Part shown: one piece after another, positions 1 through 8,577 of the stretch
Numbering within the stretch: the stretch's first letter is position 1
Layout: the number at the start of each line of letters is the position of its first letter
From: Candidatus Krumholzibacteriota bacterium
GTDB taxonomy: Bacteria; Krumholzibacteriota; Krumholzibacteriia; Krumholzibacteriales; Krumholzibacteriaceae
Assembly: GCA_016933255.1 (NCBI GenBank)
Contig: JAFGBF010000015.1
Coordinates: 1 to 64,000 of the forward strand
DNA: 64,000 nt
Direction of reading: 5' to 3'
Made by a program: the position numbers and the translations under genes
Notes under the pieces: model-generated
What the model was told of the DNA's origin: nothing
What the model saw: only the letters and a program-made list of their open reading frames with translations
Databases searched by the model: none

Positions 1-87
1 ATAGCGATGGAAAAAGAACTCAGGTTTGCGATCCGTGAGGGCGGCAGGACCGTCGGTGCCGGCGTCGTTACCGAGATCATTGAGTAG
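1..87 (+). CDS. tuf: Elongation factor Tu, C-terminal fragment (gene starts upstream of window)
   Basis: Frame 1 is open from the window edge to TAG at 85-87 and reads out the end of EF-Tu domain III, including the conserved '[16 protein letters not shown]' stretch. EF-Tu carries aminoacyl-tRNA to the ribosomal A site as a GTP complex. Only the last 28 codons are inside the window, so nothing can be said about the GTPase domain. Placement of tuf directly before rpsJ is the classic str-S10 junction and supports the call. Confidence 0.95.
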   Translation: MAMEKELRFAIREGGRTVGAGVVTEIIE

Positions 88-116
88 TTGTATTACGGGA
101 TATCTGGAGGTTACCG

Positions 117-425
117 GTGGATGGTCAGAATATTAGAATTAAACTGAAGGCGTATGAGCATTCTATGCTGGATCGAAGTGCCGAGGTGATCGTCAAGACA
201 GCCCTCAGGACCGGTTCAGAAGTATCCGGGCCGATACCTCTCCCGACAAAGAGGACTGTTTACACTGTTCTTCGTTCCCCTCATGTAAACAAGAAGTCGC
301 GGGAGCAGTTTGAGATCAGAGTACACAAGCGCCTCATATGGATTACTAATGTTACCCCGAAGGCGGTTGATGCGCTTCAGAAGCTCGATCTCCCGGCTGG
401 TGTGGATATTGAGATAAAAGTCTGA
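117..425 (+). CDS. rpsJ: 30S ribosomal protein S10
   Basis: 102 aa, the normal length for S10 (NusE), which sits in the 30S head and also joins the NusB antitermination complex. The S10 signature region reads '[20 protein letters not shown]' at about residues 37-56. The start is GTG at 117, seven bases after a clean GGAGG (106-110). It is the first gene of the S10 operon block and follows tuf by 29 bases, so it is probably cotranscribed with tuf. No separate promoter is apparent in that gap. Confidence 0.98.
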   Translation: MDGQNIRIKLKAYEHSMLDRSAEVIVKTALRTGSEVSGPIPLPTKRTVYTVLRSPHVNKKSREQFEIRVHKRLIWITNVTPKAVDALQKLDLPAGVDIEIKV

Positions 426-438
426 TTCGGAGGAAGAG

Positions 439-1068
439 ATGATTGGGTTGATCGGCAGGAAAATCGGAATGAGCCAGATCTTCGACGAAGAAGGTGCGTT
501 GGTGCCTGTATCTGTCATTGCGGCCGGGCCCTGTCCCGTGGTGCAGGTCAAGACAGAGAAAAAAGACGGATACAATGCTGTGCAGATCGGATTCGATATG
601 GTCCGTCCTACTCGCGCCAAACTTCCGGCGCTGGGGCATTTCCGAAAAGCGAACCTCCCTCCTTACCGCTTTTTGCAGGAATTCAGGGTCGATAACCCTG
701 AAGAATTCTCTCCGGGACAGTTGATAGATGTCAGCATATTCAAGGATATCGCGGCACTTGACGTTTCGGGCAAAAGCAAAGGTAAGGGTTTTCAGGGAGT
801 AATGAAGAGACACGGATTCGGGGGCGGCAGGAAGACGCACGGATCTCATTCGCACAGGATCCCCGGATCGATCGGTATGGCGGCATATCCGGGCAAAGTC
901 CTGAAAGGACAGAAGATGCCGGGGCGTACCGGCCATAATGTGGTGCATGTCAGTAACCTCAAGATAGTCGAGGTAGATACCGACAACAACCTGTTATTAG
1001 TCAAGGGAGCGGTACCGGGAGCCAGGAACACAGTCCTGAGGCTTACGACCTCTCGCCGGAAAATATGA
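439..1068 (+). CDS. rplC: 50S ribosomal protein L3
   Basis: 209 aa, typical bacterial L3 length. It begins 'MIGLIGRKIGMSQIF', the canonical N-terminus, and has the conserved central loop 'RHGFGGGRKTHGSHSHR' that reaches toward the peptidyl-transferase centre. L3 is an early 23S rRNA binder needed for assembly of the large subunit. A GGAGGAAGAG ribosome-binding site sits directly before ATG 439, 13 bases after rpsJ. Confidence 0.98.
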   Translation: MIGLIGRKIGMSQIFDEEGALVPVSVIAAGPCPVVQVKTEKKDGYNAVQIGFDMVRPTRAKLPALGHFRKANLPPYRFLQEFRVDNPEEFSPGQLIDVSIFKDIAALDVSGKSKGKGFQGVMKRHGFGGGRKTHGSHSHRIPGSIGMAAYPGKVLKGQKMPGRTGHNVVHVSNLKIVEVDTDNNLLLVKGAVPGARNTVLRLTTSRRKI

Positions 1069-1090
1069 CATAGCGTAAGGAAGAGTAACA

Positions 1091-1714
1091 GTGAATGCGA
1101 ATTTATATGATTTCAGCGGTGACCTTAAAGGGAAGATCGATCTTCCGGAATCGCTTTTCGGCGGTAACGTGAACAGACCGGTCTTGTACGACGTCGTCCG
1201 CATGTACCTTGCCAACAGGCGCAGCGGAAGCGCAAAGACCAAAGAGCGCGGCGAAGTCAAATTCAGCAACGCCAAGCCGTACAGGCAGAAAGGCACCGGC
1301 AGGGCAAGAGCCGGAAGGCGTTCTTCTCCTATCTGGAGAGGTGGTGGGACAGTCTTTGGGCCGAAACCGAGAGATTACAGGTTTGCCGTTCCGAAAAAGG
1401 TCAAAAGGCTGGCACTGAAATCGGCGCTCGCCGATAAAGGCAGAGAAGAAAAGGTGGCAGTCGTAGAAGGCGTTACGATGGAAGGTCCCAAGACGAAACG
1501 TTTTGCGGAATTTCTGAAATCGTCGGGATTATCAGGCAGGAAGATCCTTTTCGTCACCGAGTCGTTTGACGACAACGTCTATATGTCGATGCGTAATATC
1601 GCGGGGATCGAGTTTATCGTCAGCAGCAACATAAACGCCTACGAGATATTGAAGGCTGATACGCTTCTGTTTACCAAAGAAGCTCTTTCGAAGATCGAGG
1701 AGGTGTTTGTCTAA
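1091..1714 (+). CDS. rplD: 50S ribosomal protein L4
   Basis: 207 aa. The extended loop that lines the exit tunnel is visible ('RQKGTGRARAGRRSSPIWRG', about residues 65-84). In many bacteria L4 represses its own S10 operon by binding the leader RNA. Any such leader would lie upstream of this window. The start is GTG 1091 after AAGGAAGAG (1077-1085). The stop overlaps the rplW start (TAATG, 1712-1716), implying coupled translation. Confidence 0.98.
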   Translation: MNANLYDFSGDLKGKIDLPESLFGGNVNRPVLYDVVRMYLANRRSGSAKTKERGEVKFSNAKPYRQKGTGRARAGRRSSPIWRGGGTVFGPKPRDYRFAVPKKVKRLALKSALADKGREEKVAVVEGVTMEGPKTKRFAEFLKSSGLSGRKILFVTESFDDNVYMSMRNIAGIEFIVSSNINAYEILKADTLLFTKEALSKIEEVFV

Positions 1715-2016
1715 TGGCAGACGTCAGAAGGGTGATATTCAAGCCTGTTATCACCGAGCGGAGTACGATGCTCAAAGATACAGACAACAAGTTCGTCTTC
1801 GAGGTCGATGCAAGGGCGAACAAGCGCGAGATAAAGACCGCCGTGGAGAAGCTTTTCAAGGTTTCGGTCAAGGAAGTCAGAACAAGCGTCATGCGCGGAA
1901 AAGTCAAAACGACTTTTATGAGAAAAGGAAGATTTACGGGGAAACGCCCCGACAGGAAGAAGGCTTTTGTTACTTTGGCCAAGGGTGAGAATATAGATAT
2001 CTTTGATCAGGTATAA
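1714..2016 (+). CDS. rplW: 50S ribosomal protein L23
   Basis: 100 aa, normal for L23, the protein at the tunnel exit that docks trigger factor and SRP. The opening 'RRVIFKPVITERSTML' and the loop 'KVKTTFMRKGRFTGKRPDRK' are family-typical. ATG 1714 overlaps the rplD stop by one base. Confidence 0.97.
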   Translation: MADVRRVIFKPVITERSTMLKDTDNKFVFEVDARANKREIKTAVEKLFKVSVKEVRTSVMRGKVKTTFMRKGRFTGKRPDRKKAFVTLAKGENIDIFDQV

Positions 2017-2033
2017 TTTCCACCTCGTTGTAT

Positions 2034-2083
2034 AGCCTCTCCCAAGAGGCTGCTAAGAGTGAGTAGATGCCCGCATGGCGGGC
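2034..2083 (+). other. Two tandem perfect hairpins in the rplW-rplB gap
   Basis: The 92-base gap has two uninterrupted stems: AGCCTCT (2034-2040), loop CCCA, AGAGGCT (2045-2051); and GCCCGC (2069-2074), loop ATG, GCGGGC (2078-2083). Neither is followed by a T-run, so they are not intrinsic terminators. Because they lie in mRNA just before rplB they may set processing, stability or L2 translation. That is inference; I know of no named RNA family to assign here. Confidence 0.5.
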
Positions 2084-2108
2084 GCAAACAAAAACAAGGA
2101 ACTGATCG

Positions 2109-2939
2109 ATGGCAATTAAGAAGTATAAACCGACGACTCCGACCCTCCGGTTCAAGACAGTTACGGATTATTCCGTCCTTACCAGGAAGGGTCCTGAAAA
2201 GTCGCTGCTCGAGCCTATTAGGAGCACTGGCGGCCGTAACAATATGGGACGTATAACTATGCGTCGTATGGGCGGAGGGCATAAAAAGAGATACCGCCGG
2301 ATCGATTTCAGGAGGGACAAGCATGGTATCCCCGCAAAAGTAGTATCTCTTGAGTATGATCCGAACCGTTCCGCCTTTATATCTCTCTTGAATTATGTAG
2401 ACGGCGAAAAACGCTACATCCTTACGCCTCACGGAATAAAGGAGGGAGATACCCTGGTTTCCGGGCCTGAAGCCGATATACATCCGGGAAACGCTCTTCC
2501 TCTTGAGAAGATCCCGACCGGTCTTTATGTCCATAATATAGAGATGGTGGCCGGTAAGGGCGGGCAGTTGGTAAGAAGCGCCGGAGCATATGCCCAGCTG
2601 ATGGCAAAAGAAGGAAATTATGCCTCGCTGAGACTTCCTTCCGGTGAGATCAGAATGGTCCGTAAGGAATGTTACGCGACGATAGGCCAGGTCAGCAATA
2701 TCGATCATGAAAATGTCAGTATCGGTAAAGCCGGCAGGTCCAGATGGCTAGGCAACAGGCCGAAGGTCAGGGGCGTCGCGATGAACCCGGTCGATCATCC
2801 GCTCGGAGGCGGCGAGGGCCGTACCAGCGGAGGACGCCACCCGGTGACGCCTTGGGGTAAGCCGACCAAAGGCTACAAGACCAGAAAGAAGAATAAAGCT
2901 TCGAACAAATTTATCGTACACAAGAGGAAGAAGAAGTAG
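2109..2939 (+). CDS. rplB: 50S ribosomal protein L2
   Basis: 276 aa, the standard size for L2, the rRNA binder closest to the peptidyl-transferase centre. It starts '[15 protein letters not shown]' and has the conserved '[20 protein letters not shown]' and the C-terminal '[20 protein letters not shown]' carrying the conserved histidine (HPLGGG) associated with peptidyl-transferase reconstitution. An AAGGAAC ribosome-binding site lies 7 bases before ATG 2109. Confidence 0.98.
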   Translation: MAIKKYKPTTPTLRFKTVTDYSVLTRKGPEKSLLEPIRSTGGRNNMGRITMRRMGGGHKKRYRRIDFRRDKHGIPAKVVSLEYDPNRSAFISLLNYVDGEKRYILTPHGIKEGDTLVSGPEADIHPGNALPLEKIPTGLYVHNIEMVAGKGGQLVRSAGAYAQLMAKEGNYASLRLPSGEIRMVRKECYATIGQVSNIDHENVSIGKAGRSRWLGNRPKVRGVAMNPVDHPLGGGEGRTSGGRHPVTPWGKPTKGYKTRKKNKASNKFIVHKRKKK

Positions 2940-2970
2940 TACCAATAATCTCTCTCGCCGAGTGCGGGAG

Positions 2971-2998
2971 ACCGGTGCCGATCGATTCGGATGCCGGT
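2971..2998 (+). other. Imperfect hairpin in the rplB-rpsS gap
   Basis: ACCGG (2971-2975) pairs with CCGGT (2994-2998), and CCGA (2978-2981) with TCGG (2987-2990), closed by loop TCGAT with a small asymmetric internal bulge (TG against ATG). No T-run follows. A transcript-structure role in the operon is possible but only inferred. Confidence 0.35.
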
Positions 2999-3022
2999 AT
3001 GGCTAACTGTTCTGGAGGATAG

Positions 3023-3286
3023 ATGACCAGATCAATAAAAAAAGGTCCCTATATCAGCGAGAGGCTTCTGTCGAAGATCGACAAGATGAATGATATGGGG
3101 GACAAGAAGGTAATCAAGACCTGGGCGAGAAGATCGACGATCTCTCCGGAGTTTGTGGGGCATACCCTCGCGATCCATAATGGAAAGAAGTTCGTTCCGG
3201 TCTTTATTACGGAGAACATGGTTGGTCACAAGGTCGGAGAGTTTGTGCCGACAAGGACCTACAGAGGACACAGGACAAAGAGATAA
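3023..3286 (+). CDS. rpsS: 30S ribosomal protein S19
   Basis: 87 aa. '[10 protein letters not shown]' at the N-terminus and '[20 protein letters not shown]' then '[14 protein letters not shown]' are the S19 hallmarks. S19 sits in the 30S head next to S13 and contacts the A-site finger. GGAGG (3014-3018) precedes ATG 3023. It continues the canonical L2-S19-L22-S3 order. Confidence 0.98.
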   Translation: MTRSIKKGPYISERLLSKIDKMNDMGDKKVIKTWARRSTISPEFVGHTLAIHNGKKFVPVFITENMVGHKVGEFVPTRTYRGHRTKR

Positions 3287-3314
3287 TAGTGTGGTCAGAC
3301 GGAGGTAGGCGGAA

Positions 3315-3671
3315 ATGGAAGCACGCGCTATAACGCGGCAAGTCAGAGTATCACCGAGGAAAGTCAGGATCGTAGTCGATCTTGTCCGGGGCCAGTCGGT
3401 CGAGAAAGCCCTGGAGATACTCAGGTACTCAAGTAAGGCGGTTTCGAGCCAGGTAGAAAAGACTGTTGCATCTGCAATGCACAATCTTGCTGGACAGTTT
3501 GAGCACCCTGTCGAACCATCCGAAATGAAAATAAAAGAGATCTTTGTGGACGAAGGCAGAACGATGTATCGCATCAGGCCCAGAGCTCAGGGCCGGGCTT
3601 TCCGGATCCGCAAACGAAGCAGTAATATCACGGTGATAGTGGATTATAAAGGCGAACTGGATAATCAGTAA
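3315..3671 (+). CDS. rplV: 50S ribosomal protein L22
   Basis: 118 aa, usual length. The N-terminal 'RQVRVSPRKVRIVVDLVRGQ' and the tunnel-lining beta-hairpin near the C-terminus ('YRIRPRAQGRAFRIRKRSSN') identify L22, whose hairpin forms the tunnel constriction with L4. ATG 3315 follows GGAGG (3301-3305). Confidence 0.98.
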   Translation: MEARAITRQVRVSPRKVRIVVDLVRGQSVEKALEILRYSSKAVSSQVEKTVASAMHNLAGQFEHPVEPSEMKIKEIFVDEGRTMYRIRPRAQGRAFRIRKRSSNITVIVDYKGELDNQ

Positions 3672-3686
3672 GACGAGGAGGATATT

Positions 3687-4373
3687 TTGGGTCAGAAGAC
3701 AAATCCCATCGGATTGAGGCTTGGAATCAACCGCAGCTGGGATTCGAAATGGTTCACAACTAAAAATACTGCGGACTGGCTTGAGGAAGATATAAAACTG
3801 CGCCGTTACGTCAAGAAACGGCTTGCCAGGGCCGGCGTATCCAGGGTCGAGGTCGAGAGGCGCGGAGAGAAAGTGAAGGTCCATATCTTTACCGCAAGGC
3901 CTGGAATGGTGATAGGCAGAAAAGGCGCCGAGGTGGATTTTTTGAGTGAAGAGCTGACCCATCTGACCAGCAGAAAAGTCGATATAGATATTAAAGAAGT
4001 AAAAAAGCCTGAGTTGAATGCGCAGCTTGTCGCCGAACATATCGCGGGGCAGCTTGTTCAGAGGGTGTCTTTCAGGAGAGCTATGAAAAAGGCTATCGGT
4101 TCAGCGATGAGAATGGGAGCAGAAGGTATCAAGGTGAAGACTTCCGGAAGACTTGGCGGGGCGGAGATGTCGAGGGTGGAAGGTTATATGGAAGGTAAAG
4201 TCCCTCTGCACACCCTTCGCGCCGATATAGATTACGCGAGGGCTACGGCCTTTACGACATATGGAGCGGTCGGAGTCAAGGTCTGGATATATCGTGGAGA
4301 ACTGTTCCCGAAAGATTTCAGACGCCAGATGGGTGAATCTGTTGCCGATGAGACAGGACGTAGCGGGCGATAA
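3687..4373 (+). CDS. rpsC: 30S ribosomal protein S3
   Basis: 228 aa, a typical length for S3, which forms the mRNA entry pore. It begins '[13 protein letters not shown]' and carries the KH-domain '[14 protein letters not shown]'; the conserved C-terminal domain follows (residues about 110-215). The start codon is TTG at 3687 behind GAGGAGGA (3675-3682). No ATG occurs at this position, and TTG starts recur in this operon. Confidence 0.98.
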   Translation: MGQKTNPIGLRLGINRSWDSKWFTTKNTADWLEEDIKLRRYVKKRLARAGVSRVEVERRGEKVKVHIFTARPGMVIGRKGAEVDFLSEELTHLTSRKVDIDIKEVKKPELNAQLVAEHIAGQLVQRVSFRRAMKKAIGSAMRMGAEGIKVKTSGRLGGAEMSRVEGYMEGKVPLHTLRADIDYARATAFTTYGAVGVKVWIYRGELFPKDFRRQMGESVADETGRSGR

Positions 4374-4401
4374 GCCTGATTTCAGGAGAGGTTGATCAGA
4401 G

Positions 4402-4830
4402 ATGTTAATGCCGAAAAGAACGAAGCACCGTAAAATGCAGAGAGGCAGGATGAGAGGTGCTGCACAGCGTGGTTCCAAGATAAGTTTTGGGGAATTCGGA
4501 CTTCAGGCCGAAGCTCCTGCCTGGATCACCGACAGACAGATCGAAGCTGCCCGTGTCGCCATCATGCGTCATGTTAAAAGGCAGGGGAAATTATGGATTA
4601 GGGTCTTTCCGGACAAGCCGGTGACGATCAAGCCCGCCGAAACAAGAATGGGAAAGGGAAAAGGAGCTCCCGAGTACTGGGTGGCTGTCGTAAAGCCCGG
4701 CCGCATGATGTTCGAGCTGTCCGGCGTGAGCCACGAGGAAGCGAAGAGAGCTATGCAGCTTGCCTCGGCGAAACTTCCCATAAAGACGAAGTTCGTTCGC
4801 CGTGTAGCGACAGGAAAGGTTACCGGATAA
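4402..4830 (+). CDS. rplP: 50S ribosomal protein L16
   Basis: 142 aa including an 'ML' prefix; ATG 4408 (140 aa) is an alternative. The AGGAGAGG site (4384-4391) is better spaced for 4402. '[17 protein letters not shown]' and '[20 protein letters not shown]' are diagnostic. L16 shapes the A-site tRNA pocket and binds 5S-proximal rRNA late in assembly. Confidence 0.97.
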   Translation: MLMPKRTKHRKMQRGRMRGAAQRGSKISFGEFGLQAEAPAWITDRQIEAARVAIMRHVKRQGKLWIRVFPDKPVTIKPAETRMGKGKGAPEYWVAVVKPGRMMFELSGVSHEEAKRAMQLASAKLPIKTKFVRRVATGKVTG

Positions 4831-4881
4831 CAGGATTTCCGGATGAATCGATGAATTTTAGATATTTGGACGGTTAATAAG

Positions 4882-5094
4882 ATGAAGGCAGTTGAATTGA
4901 GAGAATTGACACTGGACGAGCTGAGGCTCCGTGAGGATGACCTTATAGAGGAACTCACGAGAAGCAAAATACAGCTTGGGATAAAGCGTCTTGACAATCC
5001 TCTCCAGGTCCGTGTAGTGAGGCGTGATCTTGCGAGGGTCAAGACGATCATTTCCGAGAAGCTCGCTTCTGCTGAAAGTGAAAAGCAAGAGTAG
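4882..5094 (+). CDS. rpmC: 50S ribosomal protein L29
   Basis: 70 aa, all predicted helical ('ELRELTLDELRLREDDLIEE' and 'NPLQVRVVRRDLARVKTIIS'), matching L29, which binds near L23 at the tunnel exit. The ribosome-binding site before ATG 4882 is weak, with no GGAGG in the 10 bases upstream. Position between rplP and rpsQ is canonical. Confidence 0.96.
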   Translation: MKAVELRELTLDELRLREDDLIEELTRSKIQLGIKRLDNPLQVRVVRRDLARVKTIISEKLASAESEKQE

Positions 5095-5157
5095 TTCTGA
5101 TCGATGCCGTTTGCCTCGGCTGAGCCGCTCGCGTTGGTTGAATGGCAAGGAGAAACG

Positions 5158-5415
5158 ATGGAAGGTAGAAAACCAAGAAAGACCATGGTCGGTCTGGTTG
5201 TGAGCGATAAGATGGACAAGACGGTCACGATCGCCATCAAGCGGACATTCCAGCATCCGCGGTACAAGAAGATCGTTAAGAAGACGTCCAAGATCTGGGC
5301 TCACGATGCTGAGAACGATTGTCATATCGGTGATAGGGTAAAAGTCATGTCGACGAGGCCGCTCAGCAAGTTCAAACGCTGGCGTGTCATTGAAGTCATT
5401 GAGAGAGCACGGTAG
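5158..5415 (+). CDS. rpsQ: 30S ribosomal protein S17
   Basis: 85 aa from ATG 5158. The frame is open back to ATG 5104, but an AAGGAGA site (5148-5154) and the usual S17 N-terminus ('[20 protein letters not shown]') put the start at 5158. The OB-fold core '[18 protein letters not shown]' and '[19 protein letters not shown]' are intact. S17 is a primary 16S rRNA binder. Confidence 0.97.
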   Translation: MEGRKPRKTMVGLVVSDKMDKTVTIAIKRTFQHPRYKKIVKKTSKIWAHDAENDCHIGDRVKVMSTRPLSKFKRWRVIEVIERAR

Positions 5416-5426
5416 GAGAAACTGTA

Positions 5427-5795
5427 ATGATTCAAATGCAGACGAGACTGACGGTCGCGGACAATTCAGGGGCAAAGAGCATACAGTGTATCAAGGTGCT
5501 CGGAGGCTCGAGAAGGCGTTATGCTTCAGTCGGTGATATCATTAGTGCTGCTGTCAAAGTGGCGGTGCCGGGTGGAGGAGTCAAGAAGGGGCAGGTCGTT
5601 AAATGCGTGGTTGTTCGGACGGCAAAAGAAGTACGCCGCCGCGACGGAAGCTATATCCGTTTTGACCAGAACGCAGCTGTTATAATCAATGAACAACGGG
5701 AACCGGTAGGAACAAGGATATTCGGTCCCGTCGCGAGAGAGCTGAGGGAGAAACAGTTCATGAAAATCGTCTCCCTGGCGCCGGAAGTGATCTAG
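5427..5795 (+). CDS. rplN: 50S ribosomal protein L14
   Basis: 122 aa, standard length. It begins '[20 protein letters not shown]' and has the conserved '[20 protein letters not shown]' and '[13 protein letters not shown]'. L14 lies at the subunit interface, forms bridge B8 and is the binding site for the silencing factor RsfS in other bacteria. The AGGAGAAAC site precedes ATG 5427 by few bases. Confidence 0.98.
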   Translation: MIQMQTRLTVADNSGAKSIQCIKVLGGSRRRYASVGDIISAAVKVAVPGGGVKKGQVVKCVVVRTAKEVRRRDGSYIRFDQNAAVIINEQREPVGTRIFGPVARELREKQFMKIVSLAPEVI

Positions 5796-5817
5796 AAAAT
5801 ATTGAATGGAAGATGAG

Positions 5818-6138
5818 ATGAGAATCAAGAAAAACGATACTGTAAAAGTCATCGCGGGGAATGCGAAAGGGATGGAAGGAAAGGTCCTGAAGGTATTTCC
5901 CGGCAATGACCGAGTTATTGTCGAAAAGGTAAAGCTGATCAAGCGGCACACCCGTCAGACAAGCCAGGGCAGCACCGGAGGGATCGTAGAGAAAGAAGCT
6001 CCGATCAGCGTCTCGAATGTGATCCTTGTGTGCCCGAAATGCGGCAAACCGGCCAGGACCGCTATGGCATCCCTCTCGGATGGTCGAAAGATCCGCAAAT
6101 GCAAGAAGTGTAACGAGACTCTGGGAGATGATGATTAA
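5818..6138 (+). CDS. rplX: 50S ribosomal protein L24 with C-terminal CxxC pair
   Basis: 106 aa from ATG 5818. ATG 5806 is in frame but lacks a ribosome-binding site, whereas GGAAG (5808-5812) serves 5818, and 'MRIKKNDTVKVIAGNAKG' is the usual N-terminus (KOW motif). The C-terminus has 'VCPKCGKP' and 'RKCKKCNE', a four-cysteine potential zinc site seen in many but not all bacterial L24 proteins. L24 initiates large-subunit assembly. Confidence 0.97.
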   Translation: MRIKKNDTVKVIAGNAKGMEGKVLKVFPGNDRVIVEKVKLIKRHTRQTSQGSTGGIVEKEAPISVSNVILVCPKCGKPARTAMASLSDGRKIRKCKKCNETLGDDD

Positions 6139-6189
6139 ATAGTACATTTTGTGATTAACGGGGCCTGTCAGCGGGTCCGGAGCTGAGTG

Positions 6190-6759
6190 GTGAAGAAAAT
6201 GTCGGAAAAGAAAAATTTGCCGAATGTCAGACGTCTCTACGAAGAAAAGGTGATGTCCGCCTTGAAAGAGAAGTTTGATTACAAAAATGTGATGGAGATT
6301 CCCCGCCTGAAGAAGATCGTCGTTAATATGGGCGTCGGGGAAGGTATCACGGACGCAAAGGTTATAGAAGCGGCGGTAAAGGATCTTACGGCGATAACCG
6401 GCCAGGCGCCGACAGTCAATCGCGCGAGGAAAGCTATAGCAGGTTTCAAGTTGCGCGCCGGGATGCCGGTAGGGTGTTCTGTCACTCTCCGGGGGACCAG
6501 GATGTACGAATTCTTTGACCGGCTGGTCAACGTCTCGATCCCAAGGATCAGGGATTTCCGCGGCCTCAGTGAGAAGAGCTTCGATGGGCGCGGCAACTAT
6601 ACCTTTGGGGTCAAGGAACAGATCATATTTCCGGAGATCAATTACGATAAGATACTGAAAATCATGGGTATGGATATTACTATTGTTACATCCGCGAAGA
6701 CTGATGAGGAAGCCCGCGAGCTTATCATGCTTCTGGGCATGCCCCTGAAGAAAGACTGA
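6190..6759 (+). CDS. rplE: 50S ribosomal protein L5
   Basis: About 189 aa. GTG 6187, GTG 6190 and ATG 6199 are all in frame; GGAG at 6179-6182 best fits 6190. The family core reads '[14 protein letters not shown]', '[19 protein letters not shown]', '[16 protein letters not shown]' and '[19 protein letters not shown]'. L5 binds 5S rRNA and contacts P-site tRNA. The start is uncertain by up to three codons. Confidence 0.96.
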   Translation: MKKMSEKKNLPNVRRLYEEKVMSALKEKFDYKNVMEIPRLKKIVVNMGVGEGITDAKVIEAAVKDLTAITGQAPTVNRARKAIAGFKLRAGMPVGCSVTLRGTRMYEFFDRLVNVSIPRIRDFRGLSEKSFDGRGNYTFGVKEQIIFPEINYDKILKIMGMDITIVTSAKTDEEARELIMLLGMPLKKD

Positions 6760-6782
6760 CCGGATCACGTAGAGGAGGCTCT

Positions 6783-6968
6783 GTGGCCAAGAAGAGTTTG
6801 ATAGCCAAGTCGAAAAGGACGCCCAAATTCAAGGTGAGGGCCTATTCGCGCTGCAGGCGGTGTGGTAGACCCAGGGCGTACATAAGGCAGTTTGGTATCT
6901 GCCGTATATGTTTCCGTGAACTTGCCCTCGATGGAAAGATTCCCGGAGTCGTAAAGTCAAGCTGGTAA
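6783..6968 (+). CDS. rpsN: 30S ribosomal protein S14, zinc-binding (type Z)
   Basis: 61 aa, the short S14 form. '[11 protein letters not shown]' and '[10 protein letters not shown]' give the four-cysteine zinc site that distinguishes type Z from the long, cysteine-free paralog used in zinc starvation by some bacteria. The start is GTG 6783 after GAGGAGG (6772-6778). S14 joins the 30S head next to S3 and S10. Confidence 0.98.
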   Translation: MAKKSLIAKSKRTPKFKVRAYSRCRRCGRPRAYIRQFGICRICFRELALDGKIPGVVKSSW

Positions 6969-7004
6969 GCAGGTTGTAAGTTAAACAAACGAGGTGAACG
7001 GAAA

Positions 7005-7400
7005 ATGATGACCGACCCTATAGCTGATATGTTGACGCGCGTTCGAAACGCATACAGATCAAGCAAGATGCATGTCGATATTCCCGCGTCGAAGATCAAG
7101 GCGCAGATAGCGAGGATCATGCTTGAACATGGTTTTGTGAAGGATGTGCGGTATATCGCTGACGGAGTCCAGGGTAAGATCCGTGTGTATATCAAATATG
7201 ACGCCAACAACAAGAGTGTTATTGAAGGTATCAAACGGATAAGCCTTCCAAGCAGAAGGGTGTATGTAGATAAGAGCGAGATCCCGCGCGTTATGGGAGG
7301 TTTTGGCACGGCTATCGTTTCTACCTCGAAAGGTGTTCTCTCGGACAAAGAGTGTCGTACTCTCGGAGTCGGCGGAGAGGTTTTATGTCATATATGGTAG
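7005..7400 (+). CDS. rpsH: 30S ribosomal protein S8
   Basis: 131 aa (ATG 7005; ATG 7008 follows immediately). 'TDPIADMLTRVRNAYRSSK' and the C-terminal 'GIVSTSKG'-type motif (here 'AIVSTSKGVLSDKECRTLGV') mark S8. In E. coli S8 is the translational repressor of the spc operon. Whether its RNA target is conserved near rplE here was not established. Confidence 0.98.
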   Translation: MMTDPIADMLTRVRNAYRSSKMHVDIPASKIKAQIARIMLEHGFVKDVRYIADGVQGKIRVYIKYDANNKSVIEGIKRISLPSRRVYVDKSEIPRVMGGFGTAIVSTSKGVLSDKECRTLGVGGEVLCHIW

Positions 7401-7471
7401 CCGGGAGTCGATCGGCGGACCGGAGGATCCAATCAGGAGATTCCGGTCGTTTACGGAGGTTAAACTGAGTT

Positions 7472-8020
7472 ATGTCACGAGTTGGAAAAAATCCGATACC
7501 GATCCCTTCCGGTGTGGAGATCAATATTAAGCAGAGCCATATCGAAGTCAAAGGATCAAAGGGGAAGCTGGAAAGGGATCTGCATCCCGATATGATCATA
7601 GAAGTCGAACCTGGGCAGATCATCGTTAAAAGGCCCTCTGAATCGAAGGATCACAAGTCGCTTCACGGTCTTACGAGGTCGCTGATCAATAATATGGTCG
7701 AAGGGGTCTCAAAAGGTTTTCAAAAGAACCTGGAGATCGAAGGGGTCGAGTACAGAGCGGAAATGAAGGGCAAGACTCTGGTAATGAATCTTGGCTTTTC
7801 CCATACCGTGCTGTATGAATCGAAAGAAGGCATTACAATCGAAGTCCCCGATCCTAAAAAGATCGTGATCAGCGGTATAGACAAACAGGCTGTCGGCCAG
7901 GTCGCCTCCGAGGTCAGAGGTTTCAGGCCTCCCGAGCCGTACAAGGGCAAAGGGGTGCGGTATCAGGGCGAGCAGGTAAGGCGCAAGTCAGGCAAGACGG
8001 CAGTGGGCACTGGATTCTAG
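7472..8020 (+). CDS. rplF: 50S ribosomal protein L6
   Basis: 182 aa, standard. It starts 'MSRVGKNPIPIPSGVEINIK', has the two internal L6 repeats, and ends in 'PPEPYKGKGVRYQGEQVRRK', the rRNA-contacting signature. L6 sits near the sarcin-ricin loop. A GGAGG site (7456-7460) lies upstream of ATG 7472, 71 bases after rpsH. Confidence 0.98.
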   Translation: MSRVGKNPIPIPSGVEINIKQSHIEVKGSKGKLERDLHPDMIIEVEPGQIIVKRPSESKDHKSLHGLTRSLINNMVEGVSKGFQKNLEIEGVEYRAEMKGKTLVMNLGFSHTVLYESKEGITIEVPDPKKIVISGIDKQAVGQVASEVRGFRPPEPYKGKGVRYQGEQVRRKSGKTAVGTGF

Positions 8021-8097
8021 CTGACGAGGGGTTAAACTCAAAGTCCTGCCGTGGTGGTATCGGCAGGCAGTGGATTTGAGAAACAGGAGTAGAAAAG

Positions 8098-8526
8098 GTG
8101 AGCAATCAAACAGGTATATCGAGGATAGCAAGGCTGAGAAGAAGCGCCAGGGTGCGGAAAAAGGTAATCGGTACGGCGGAAGTGCCGCGTCTTTCGGTCT
8201 ATCGATCTCTTAATCATATATATTCTCAGGTGATAGACGATGTTTCCGGAAAGACGCTTGTCTCGGCATCCAGCCTGAAGATCGAACTGCCGCCTGTAGA
8301 AGAATCTTCTGCCGATGATTCGGAGCAGAAGGGCAAAAAAGGCAAGAAGAAGGCAAAACCTGCGGGCACAAAGCTTCGCCGTTCTATAGCCGTAGGTGAC
8401 CTGATCGCCAGACTGGCGAAGGAAAAAGGTATTGAGAAAGTCGTTTTTGACAGGGGCGGATTTCTTTATCATGGAAGAATCGCGGCTCTTGCCGATGCGG
8501 CGCGTAAAGGTGGACTAAAGTTTTAA
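8098..8526 (+). CDS. rplR: 50S ribosomal protein L18 with a charged loop insertion
   Basis: 142 aa against roughly 115-122 for most bacterial L18. The N-terminus ('[20 protein letters not shown]') and C-terminus ('[20 protein letters not shown]') are normal, so the extra length is internal. Residues about 66-92 ('[20 protein letters not shown]' and onward) form an acidic-then-lysine low-complexity loop where other L18 proteins have a short turn. L18 binds 5S rRNA with L5. The start is GTG 8098 after AGGAG. Confidence 0.96.
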   Translation: MSNQTGISRIARLRRSARVRKKVIGTAEVPRLSVYRSLNHIYSQVIDDVSGKTLVSASSLKIELPPVEESSADDSEQKGKKGKKKAKPAGTKLRRSIAVGDLIARLAKEKGIEKVVFDRGGFLYHGRIAALADAARKGGLKF

Positions 8527-8535
8527 TTCTGTAAT

Positions 8536-8549
8536 TGCCTGAAAAGGCA
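8536..8549 (+). other. Short GAAA-tetraloop hairpin in the rplR-rpsE gap
   Basis: TGCCT (8536-8540), loop GAAA (8541-8544), AGGCA (8545-8549). A GNRA tetraloop on a perfect 5-bp stem, without a following T-run. It may be an mRNA processing or stabilising element before the TTG-initiated rpsE; function not shown. Confidence 0.35.
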
Positions 8550-8577
8550 GGAGCAATCGCCCTTGGGGGTGCGTTAG

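Noticed and set aside
5758-6768. 336-codon minus-strand frame across rplX and rplE
   Set aside because: Antisense shadow of two certain ribosomal protein genes with no family pattern.
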